Shown piece after piece: positions 1 to 4,555 of a stretch of DNA of 8,214 nt (positions are counted from its first letter, which is position 1; each line of letters starts with the position of its first letter). A program made the position numbers and the translations under genes. The stretch comes from Rhodobacterales bacterium. GTDB taxonomy: Bacteria; Pseudomonadota; Alphaproteobacteria; Rhodobacterales; Rhodobacteraceae. The stretch lies in assembly GCA_013298675.1 (NCBI GenBank), contig JAAFIJ010000105.1, forward strand, positions 1 to 8,214, written 5' to 3'. The notes under the pieces were generated by a model. It did not search any database. It saw only the letters and a program-made list of their open reading frames with translations, and had not been told where the DNA came from.

Positions 1-428
1 CCCTCATCGTGCTTGTCCATCAGTGGGATCATGATCGGACAGTTGGCCGTGCCGCGCACGCTGGTGAAGGCAAGATAGGTCTTAGCCGACAGCGCGTTGC
101 GGTAATGGTTGCCAAAGCGCAGCGTGTGGATCAGCGCGTTTCCATGCTCCAACTCGCCGTCCAAGCCCACAACCGCCGCCTTGCCATAACCTTCGACCCC
201 CTCAACACCACCTGCGGCGTCAAGGATCATACCTGTAAGCAATGCGCCCAATTCTGGGGCGATGGCGTGGATGGCAGGCTTTAGGTCCTCTACAAAACCC
301 ATACCCGCCCATGGGTTTTTCAGCACCGCGACGGCAGCGATCAGCCTTAAGGGCTTGGGTGCGGCACGCCCACCTTCGATCAAAGTTGTCTCGATGAAGG
401 TCAAGGTTTTCCGAATCTGCGCGGCCAT
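1..428 (-). CDS. Amino acid synthesis family protein (DUF1185), 3' end outside window
   Basis: The first 142 codons read leftward and run off the left edge without a stop. The protein begins MAAQIRKTLTFIETTLIEGG and contains AVLKNPWAGMGF near residues 34-44, GLDGELEHGNALIH near 89-101, and RFGNHYRNALSAKTYLAF near 104-121. I recognise this pattern as the DUF1185 / 'amino acid synthesis' family, usually about 190 residues, so roughly a quarter is missing. The ATG at 428 is fixed by a strong GGAGGT ribosome binding site at 436-441, 7 nt upstream. The biochemical role is not established; the family name comes from annotation, and members often sit beside small catabolic or oxidoreductase genes. 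It is divergent from a GntR/FCD regulator with 99 bp between them, so it is the likely regulated target. The family call comes from memory of the sequence pattern, not from a search. Confidence 0.8.
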   Translation of the reverse strand, partial: MAAQIRKTLTFIETTLIEGGRAAPKPLRLIAAVAVLKNPWAGMGFVEDLKPAIHAIAPELGALLTGMILDAAGGVEGVEGYGKAAVVGLDGELEHGNALIHTLRFGNHYRNALSAKTYLAFTSVRGTANCPIMIPLMDKHDE

Positions 429-435
429 AAAAGGC

Positions 436-441
436 ACCTCC
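436..441 (-). promoter_or_regulatory. Ribosome binding site of the DUF1185 gene
   Basis: On the minus strand this reads GGAGGT, a near-perfect Shine-Dalgarno sequence 7 nt before the ATG at 428. It decides the start of the leftward gene. Confidence 0.85.
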
Positions 442-446
442 ATCTG

Positions 447-484
447 TTATCAATATTTAGGTATACCATAAGATCGTATGTCAA
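447..484. promoter_or_regulatory. Divergent promoter region with GntR-type operator candidate
   Basis: An AT-rich spacer holds the perfect palindrome GGTATACC at 460-467, the kind of core (GTATAC) bound by several FCD-subfamily GntR regulators. On the minus strand a perfect TTGACA (-35) lies at 484-479, with only a weak -10 (CTAAAT-like) about 18 nt further on. On the plus strand TTATCA at 447-452 and TAAGAT at 469-474 are spaced 16 nt. The palindrome lies between the -35 and -10 in both directions, so binding would block both promoters. The palindrome and hexamers are visible in the sequence; the regulatory role is inferred. Confidence 0.5.
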
Positions 485-494
485 GAAATTCTTG
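482..494. repeat. Short inverted repeat CAAGAA-A-TTCTTG in divergent spacer
   Basis: Two 6-bp arms surround a single central A. They lie 33 bp before the ATG of the GntR-family gene and overlap the minus-strand -35 by a few bases. This could be a second operator half, or simply an AT-rich chance palindrome. Confidence 0.35.
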
Positions 495-527
495 CATTGA
501 TGACACGCCCCCCTTAACTTGCAGACC

Positions 528-1211
528 ATGGATCAAACCCCAGATGATGACCTGCGTATCGCGCATTCGCCCACCACCCTGCGGGAACTGGTGACCGAAA
601 AGATGCGCCAAGCGATCATTTCCGGCCGATTTAACGGCGGTGATCGGTTGATAGAGCGTACTTTGTGCGATCAGCTTGGTGTCTCTCGGTCGGTCGTGCG
701 CGAGGCGATCCGGTATCTTGAGGCAGAGGGGTTGGTGGAAAGCGTGTCACGCGCAGGCCCCGTTGTGGCCACGCTCGACTGGAACGGCGCACGTCAAATC
801 TATGACATCCGACGGTTGCTAGAGGCCGAGGCCGCTGCGGCCTGTGCGCGCGTGGCCGATGCGTCAATAAAGGCGCAGTTGCGTCAGGCTTTGGGCGAAC
901 TGGACAAGGCGTTCCATCAAGAGGCGTCGTTGCACCTCTATGCCGCGACGACCGATTTCTACCGGGTCATTTTCACCGCAGCGGGCCATTTGATTGCATG
1001 GGAGGTGGTCAGTCGGCTGAACGGCCGAATATCGCGGCTGCGCGCCCTGACGCTTTCGTCCAGCAATCGGCGTATCTCGGGCCCTGCGCATATGGCACGC
1101 ATTTGCCAAGCGATTTGTGACAATGATCCTGAGGCGGCCGCTCAAGCCGTGAGAAGCCACCTCGGCGACGCCGCCGAGATTGCCCAAACCTTGCTAAAGG
1201 ATGCTCGATGA
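528..1211 (+). CDS. GntR family transcriptional regulator, FadR/FCD subfamily
   Basis: This 227-residue DNA-binding repressor or activator has a winged helix-turn-helix at about residues 15-80, with the recognition region GVSRSVVREAIRYLEAEGLV at 51-70. An all-helical FCD ligand-binding domain follows at about 85-220. FCD domains usually bind a metal and a small carboxylate effector. His188 (PAHMARI) and His211 (RSH) fit two of the usual ligand histidines, but the helix that normally carries Phe-His has Phe144-Tyr145. I chose the ATG at 528; a TTG at 519 in the same frame would add three residues, and neither has a clear ribosome binding site. The stop overlaps the next start (ATGA), so the downstream DUF1330 gene is probably co-translated. 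Divergence from the DUF1185 gene suggests local regulation. The effector cannot be told from the sequence. Confidence 0.93.
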   Translation: MDQTPDDDLRIAHSPTTLRELVTEKMRQAIISGRFNGGDRLIERTLCDQLGVSRSVVREAIRYLEAEGLVESVSRAGPVVATLDWNGARQIYDIRRLLEAEAAAACARVADASIKAQLRQALGELDKAFHQEASLHLYAATTDFYRVIFTAAGHLIAWEVVSRLNGRISRLRALTLSSSNRRISGPAHMARICQAICDNDPEAAAQAVRSHLGDAAEIAQTLLKDAR

Positions 1212-1498
1212 CCGCCTATTGGATTGCCCATGTCACCGTAACGGACCCCGCTCGCTATGGCGATTATCAAGCCCTTGCCCCGGCGGCTTTTGCTGCGCAC
1301 GGCGCACGGTTCTTGGCCCGAGGTGGACCGTCACAGGTCCTAGAGGGCCCATCTTTGACCCGCCATGTGGTCATCGAATTCCCGTCGCTCGCTGCGGCAA
1401 AGGCCTGCTATGACAGCGCGGAATACTCTTTGGCCCGCGCCAAACGGGCAGGCGCCGCCGAAGCCCAGATTGTGATCGTTGAAGGCATCCTGCCATAA
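1208..1498 (+). CDS. DUF1330 domain-containing protein
   Basis: This 96-residue protein begins MTAYWIAHVTVTDPARYGDY and continues with GARFLARGGPSQVLEGP (about 32-48), HVVIEFPSLAAAKACYDSAEY (about 54-74) and a C-terminal IVIVEGI strand. This is the standard DUF1330 pattern, a dimeric ferredoxin-like alpha/beta-barrel fold related to NIPSNAP and antibiotic monooxygenase domains. The full length matches the family's usual 95-100 residues. The function is unknown; members often accompany catabolic genes. The ATG overlaps the stop of the GntR regulator gene by 4 bp, which implies one operon and translational coupling. No signal peptide or membrane segment is present, so it should be cytoplasmic. 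Confidence 0.92.
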   Translation: MTAYWIAHVTVTDPARYGDYQALAPAAFAAHGARFLARGGPSQVLEGPSLTRHVVIEFPSLAAAKACYDSAEYSLARAKRAGAAEAQIVIVEGILP

Positions 1499-1613
1499 CC
1501 AAACCTTCGTGGCGGTAGATGCCGCTCAAAGGGCGTGGTGCGTCGGCGCAGACGAAATCCTTGTTCGCCGCCAGAACGCGGTCCAGCCAAACCGGAAAAT
1601 GTGAGACACCAAA
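1499..1613. other. Intergenic gap between DUF1330 and sugar kinase genes
   Basis: These 115 bp contain no convincing gene or T-tailed terminator. Short open frames on both strands (for example a 31-codon GTG frame at 1509-1604) lack ribosome binding sites and recognisable similarity. The gap is long for a tight operon, so the kinase may have its own promoter, but I see no clear one. Confidence 0.5.
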
Positions 1614-2498
1614 ATGCCCGTCGATCCGCCAACCACGCCCGCAACTGTCTTGACCGTCGGAAGTCTACACTATGACATCATGGTCGAAGCTGAACATTTG
1701 CCGCGCCGCGACGAAACGGCCATCGGGTCACGTTGGTATCCAAAATTTGGCGGAAAGGGCGGTAATCAGGCCGTTTCGGCGGCAAAATCTGGTGTCGCCA
1801 GCCATATGGTCGGGGCCGTCGGTGATGATGAATTCGGCCGTTTTCTGCGCGGCAATCTGATCAAGGACGGCGTAGGCGATCATTGGATTGCAACAATTCC
1901 CGGCGTAGGGTCGGGGATGAGTGTCGCCGTCCAAGACAAGAACGGGGATTATGCCGCGACCATTGTGTCGGGTGCCAACCTGCACATCGACGTTGCCAGT
2001 TTGGAAAATGATCAGGTCTGGAACGGCGTCAGCGTGCTCGTCTTGCAAAATGAGGTTCCAGTGGCGGTCAATATTGCCGCCGCGACCCAAGCCCGCAATC
2101 GCGGCGTGTGCACCGTTTTGAACGCAGCACCTTACCGTGCCTTGCCGTCCGATCTGTCGACACTGATCGACATTCTGGTGGTCAACGCGGTTGAGGCTGA
2201 AATGATGGGGGCAGGGCATGTCAGTTGTCTGGACAGCGCCTCTGACGCCGCGAAAAAGCTGGGCGCGCAGTTTGATTGCGTGGTCGTGACCGCAGGGGCC
2301 GAAGGGCTCGCCGCTTGGGGCGGCGGTAACGGGGGTCTAAAGTTGCCGGCCAAAAAGGTTAGTGTCGTTTCCAGCCACGGTGCTGGCGACGCTTTTGTCG
2401 GTGCACTGGCCGCAGAACTTGCGCGCGGAGGTGATCTGGAACAGGCATGTAAGGCGGCATCCGACGCAGCGGCGATGCATGTCGCGGGCAGTCGTTGA
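1614..2498 (+). CDS. PfkB family carbohydrate kinase (ribokinase-like)
   Basis: This 294-residue ATP-dependent sugar kinase resembles ribokinase. The fold begins at about residue 11 (TVLTVGSLHYDI). The first PfkB signature GGKGGNQA lies at 46-53, the GDDEFG segment at 70-75, and the second signature SSHGAGDAFVGAL at 253-265, with Asp259 as the expected catalytic base in the anion hole. The usual ribokinase D-T-T-G-A-G-D is S-S-H-G-A-G-D here. It still fits the broad PfkB pattern but lacks the first Asp, which in ribokinase lies near the monovalent-cation site. The C-terminus (AAAMHVAGSR) stops earlier than in ribokinases that continue with a VTRxGA-type tail. The ATG at 1614 has a weak GAG about 8 nt upstream. 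The substrate could be ribose, another pentose or a nucleoside, and context does not decide. It may belong to the upstream GntR-regulated cluster. Confidence 0.9.
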   Translation: MPVDPPTTPATVLTVGSLHYDIMVEAEHLPRRDETAIGSRWYPKFGGKGGNQAVSAAKSGVASHMVGAVGDDEFGRFLRGNLIKDGVGDHWIATIPGVGSGMSVAVQDKNGDYAATIVSGANLHIDVASLENDQVWNGVSVLVLQNEVPVAVNIAAATQARNRGVCTVLNAAPYRALPSDLSTLIDILVVNAVEAEMMGAGHVSCLDSASDAAKKLGAQFDCVVVTAGAEGLAAWGGGNGGLKLPAKKVSVVSSHGAGDAFVGALAAELARGGDLEQACKAASDAAAMHVAGSR

Positions 2499-2560
2499 TC
2501 CACGCAAGCCTGATTTGCTGGTGCGTTTGACGGCGATGTCCATTGACTTGACGCCAACAT

Positions 2561-2617
2561 GAAACATCTTGCCGCAAAGGGGCTGTCAAATCTGGCGCAT
2601 GTTTCGCAACGCGGCAA
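2561..2617 (+). repeat. Two interleaved inverted repeats in the nuoD leader (pseudoknot-compatible)
   Basis: GAAACAT (2561-2567) is complementary to ATGTTTC (2599-2605). TTGCCGC (2569-2575) is complementary to GCGGCAA (2611-2617). The order A-B-A'-B' allows either two mutually exclusive hairpins or an H-type pseudoknot with two 7-bp stems. It lies in the 248-bp gene-free stretch upstream of nuoD, 130 bp before its start. Three TTGAC motifs (2527, 2543, 2548) sit just upstream, but none has a good -10. The pairings are visible; any RNA role is inferred, and chance is possible. Confidence 0.35.
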
Positions 2618-2679
2618 AACATCAAAGACATCGCATCCAGCGCGGTGCAAGACCTTTCCTTTCTGATCTTCACGCTGTA

Positions 2680-2691
2680 GGAATAACCCCA
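2680..2691 (+). repeat. 12-mer GGAATAACCCCA, copy 1 (nuoD leader)
   Basis: This is identical to 7054-7065 in front of the NDUFS4-like gene. Both copies lie in the leader of a complex I gene on the plus strand, 55 nt and 22 nt before the respective start codons. Confidence 0.4.
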
Positions 2692-2735
2692 CTTGGCGTC
2701 TATTTTTGCCGCCATTTGCCCTGTGCCATCAACTT

Positions 2736-2740
2736 GGGAG
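2736..2740 (+). promoter_or_regulatory. Ribosome binding site of nuoD
   Basis: GGGAG lies 6 nt before the TTG at 2747. It selects this TTG over an in-frame upstream codon at 2693 that would add 18 residues unlike any NuoD N-terminus. Confidence 0.75.
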
Positions 2741-2746
2741 CATATC

Positions 2747-3961
2747 TTGTCCGACGGAAGTCAATTCAACGATTCCCTGACTGGTGAACAGCAGATCCGC
2801 AATTTCAACATTAACTTCGGCCCTCAGCACCCTGCGGCCCATGGTGTGTTGCGTCTGGTGCTCGAATTGGATGGTGAAATCGTGACCCGCGCCGATCCAC
2901 ACATTGGATTGCTGCATCGTGGTACCGAAAAGTTGATGGAAAGCCGGACCTACCTGCAAAACTTGCCCTATTTTGACAGGTTAGACTATGTCAGCCCGAT
3001 GAACCAAGAGCATGCCTGGTGCCTTGCGATCGAGAAGCTGATGGGGATCGTGGTGCCGCGCCGCGCCTCATTGATTCGCGTTCTCTACAGCGAAATTGGC
3101 CGCATTTTGAACCACCTCTTGAACGTGACCACCCAAGCGATGGACGTGGGCGCGATGACCCCATTGACTTGGGGCTTTGAAGAACGTGAAAAGCTGATGG
3201 TCTTTTACGAACGCGCCAGCGGGGCACGTCTGCATGCGGCCTATTTCCGTCCGGGCGGCGTGCATCAAGACCTGCCACCGAAATTGATCGAAGATATTGA
3301 TGCCTGGGCCGTCACTTTCCCGCAAATCGTTGACGACATTGATGGGTTGTTGACGGAGAACCGGATTTTCAAGCAGCGCAATTGCGATATTGGCGTGGTC
3401 AATGAGCAAGAAATCAATGACTGGGCGTTTTCGGGGGTGATGGTGCGTGGTTCTGGTCTTGCATGGGACCTGCGGCGGGCACAACCCTATGAATGCTATA
3501 ACGAATTCGAATTTGACATTCCTATTGGCAAGAACGGCGATTGCTACGACCGTTATCTATGCCGGATGCAGGAAATGCGCGAAAGCGTGAAAATTATCCG
3601 CCAAGCTTGCGAAAAGCTGCGGCGTGAACCGGGGCCAGTCTTGGCGCGTGGCAAGATTTCGCCCCCGTCGCGCGGCGATATGAAAACATCGATGGAATCG
3701 CTGATCCACCACTTTAAGCTTTATACCGAAGGCTTCAGCGTCCCTGAGGGCGAAGTTTATTGCTGTGTAGAGGCGCCAAAGGGTGAGTTTGGCGTGTATC
3801 TGGTGTCGGACGGGTCCAACAAACCCTACCGGGCCAAAATCCGTGCGCCGGGTCTGGCGCATCTTCAGGCGTTTGAGCATGTTGCCGTCGGCCACCAGTT
3901 GGCAGATGTCGCGGCAATCATCGGTACCATGGATGTGGTTTTCGGAGAAATTGATCGTTAA
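2747..3961 (+). CDS. nuoD: NADH-quinone oxidoreductase subunit D (complex I 49-kDa subunit)
   Basis: This 404-residue protein has the normal length for alphaproteobacterial NuoD. The subunit belongs to the peripheral arm, faces the cytoplasm and forms the quinone-binding cavity with NuoB and the membrane arm. The sequence carries GPQHPAAHGVLRL at 25-37, HIGLLHRGTEKLMESRTYLQN at 52-72 and DRLDYVSPMNQEHAW at 77-91. His32 and Tyr81 align with the quinone-binding His38 and Tyr87 of Thermus Nqo4. GDCYDRYLCRMQEMRES (264-280), SLIHHFKLYTEGF (318-330) and the C-terminal DVVFGEIDR are intact. The TTG start is supported by GGGAG 6 nt upstream and by the N-terminus MSDGSQFNDSLTGEQ. It is unusual in being alone: upstream is a sugar kinase, and downstream is a terminator and a lipoprotein gene, with no nuoC or nuoE. 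It may be a displaced single copy or a paralogue; the protein looks functional. Confidence 0.96.
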   Translation: MSDGSQFNDSLTGEQQIRNFNINFGPQHPAAHGVLRLVLELDGEIVTRADPHIGLLHRGTEKLMESRTYLQNLPYFDRLDYVSPMNQEHAWCLAIEKLMGIVVPRRASLIRVLYSEIGRILNHLLNVTTQAMDVGAMTPLTWGFEEREKLMVFYERASGARLHAAYFRPGGVHQDLPPKLIEDIDAWAVTFPQIVDDIDGLLTENRIFKQRNCDIGVVNEQEINDWAFSGVMVRGSGLAWDLRRAQPYECYNEFEFDIPIGKNGDCYDRYLCRMQEMRESVKIIRQACEKLRREPGPVLARGKISPPSRGDMKTSMESLIHHFKLYTEGFSVPEGEVYCCVEAPKGEFGVYLVSDGSNKPYRAKIRAPGLAHLQAFEHVAVGHQLADVAAIIGTMDVVFGEIDR

Positions 3962-3991
3962 GGTCTGATCCCAATCTGTATCAACAGTCAG

Positions 3992-4021
3992 GCCCTGCAA
4001 GTGAACCTTGCGGGGCTTTTT
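3992..4021 (+). terminator. Rho-independent terminator after nuoD
   Basis: A 10-bp stem GCCCTGCAAG / CTTGCGGGGC (one G-U pair) closes a 5-nt loop (TGAAC) and is followed by five T residues. It starts 31 nt after the nuoD stop and ends the transcript before the next gene. Confidence 0.88.
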
Positions 4022-4036
4022 GTTGGTCCATCGGCG

Positions 4037-4052
4037 TTAAGGTGGCATTAAC
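4037..4052 (+). promoter_or_regulatory. CtrA-type binding site TTAA-N7-TTAAC
   Basis: TTAA at 4037-4040, seven bases (GGTGGCA), then TTAAC at 4048-4052 match the full CtrA consensus known from Caulobacter and other alphaproteobacteria with no mismatch. The site ends 22 bp before the ATG of the small lipoprotein gene and starts 15 bp after the nuoD terminator, so it lies where a promoter for that gene must be. CtrA control is inferred. Confidence 0.5.
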
Positions 4053-4074
4053 CAAGCACTGTCAGATTGTTGGC

Positions 4075-4380
4075 ATGAAGCTTTATCTGACCTTGATGTT
4101 GACCTTGGTTCTGGCGGGATGCGGCGCGCAACCTGCGCCAGAGTTCATCCGTGCCACCCGCCAAGACGTCAGTCGGGACGGGCGCAGCTACACCGTGTTT
4201 TACACGGACAAACGCGTGGAAGTGATCCGTTTGGGCTATGCCTCTCGCGGTGAACATCAAGCCATTCGTGCCCAGATGATAACCTTGGTCAACGATTTGA
4301 CGGGCTGCCGACTGGTCGAAAGCACGCTTCAGGGGGATTCGGGGGAAATGCGCGGCTCAATCTCTTGCCCGAAGAAATAG
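4075..4380 (+). CDS. Small lipoprotein of unknown function
   Basis: This is a 101-residue precursor. MKLYLTLMLTLVLAGC is a typical lipoprotein signal, with a lysine at 2, a hydrophobic core and the lipobox L-A-G-C ending at Cys16, which would be lipidated and leave a protein of about 86 residues facing the periplasm. The mature part is polar, has short beta-like stretches (SYTVFYTDKRVEVIRLGYASR at about 38-58) and two further cysteines (Cys78 and Cys98) that could form a disulfide. I do not recognise a named family. The ATG at 4075 is chosen because it begins the signal peptide; a GTG at 4042 would put 11 residues before it. There is no clear ribosome binding site. The gene is preceded by a terminator and a CtrA-like site, so it is probably monocistronic. 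Its last 24 bp overlap the convergent membrane protein gene. Confidence 0.82.
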   Translation: MKLYLTLMLTLVLAGCGAQPAPEFIRATRQDVSRDGRSYTVFYTDKRVEVIRLGYASRGEHQAIRAQMITLVNDLTGCRLVESTLQGDSGEMRGSISCPKK

Positions 4381-4539
4381 CTCCCAAAAAGCGTAAACTC
4401 CGGCCGCCAGGAACAAGACCCCCCAGCCGGGACTGGCGTATACAAATTCGACTACGCCCCAAATCATAGGGCCAAACGCAGTCGCATAGCGCACCCAGGC
4501 ATGGCGGAAAACGGGGTCGTTGCGGTCAAGTATCTTCAT
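4357..4539 (-). CDS. Small membrane protein of unknown function
   Basis: This 60-residue protein begins MKILDRNDPVFRHAWVRYATAFGP. Two hydrophobic segments follow at about residues 19-35 and 39-56, joined by a short SPGWG turn, and it ends in LFLRARD. It is likely a two-helix inner-membrane hairpin. I do not recognise a characterised family, though small proteins of this kind beside uvrB look familiar from Rhodobacterales. The ATG at 4539 is preferred; the same frame stays open up to 4644, but that part overlaps the C-terminus of uvrB. It lies 16 bp downstream of the uvrB stop on the same strand and is probably transcribed from the uvrB promoter. Its 3' end overlaps the convergent lipoprotein gene by 24 bp. 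Confidence 0.72.
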   Translation of the reverse strand: MKILDRNDPVFRHAWVRYATAFGPMIWGVVEFVYASPGWGVLFLAAGVYAFWELFLRARD

Positions 4540-4555
4540 CTGCTGCTTTCGATGT

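Noticed and set aside
9..284. Plus-strand open frames at the left edge (9-284, 262-471)
   Set aside because: They are antisense to the DUF1185 gene, which is supported by its family pattern and a strong ribosome binding site.
1408..1644. Minus-strand open frames across the 1499-1613 gap, one of which reads protein-like (WLDRVLAANKDFVCADAPRP)
   Set aside because: There is no suitable start or ribosome binding site, and the frame would overlap the ends of both flanking real genes. I cannot match it to a family, so it is not supported even as a gene remnant.
1728..2692. Minus-strand open frames over the sugar kinase gene and its downstream gap
   Set aside because: Low-complexity, Ala/Pro/Ser/Arg-rich or Cys/His-rich translations without family resemblance, antisense to a clear PfkB kinase gene.
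2693..2746. N-terminal extension of NuoD by 18 residues
   Set aside because: The extension does not resemble NuoD, while the TTG at 2747 has a good GGGAG ribosome binding site and gives the family's usual N-terminus and length.
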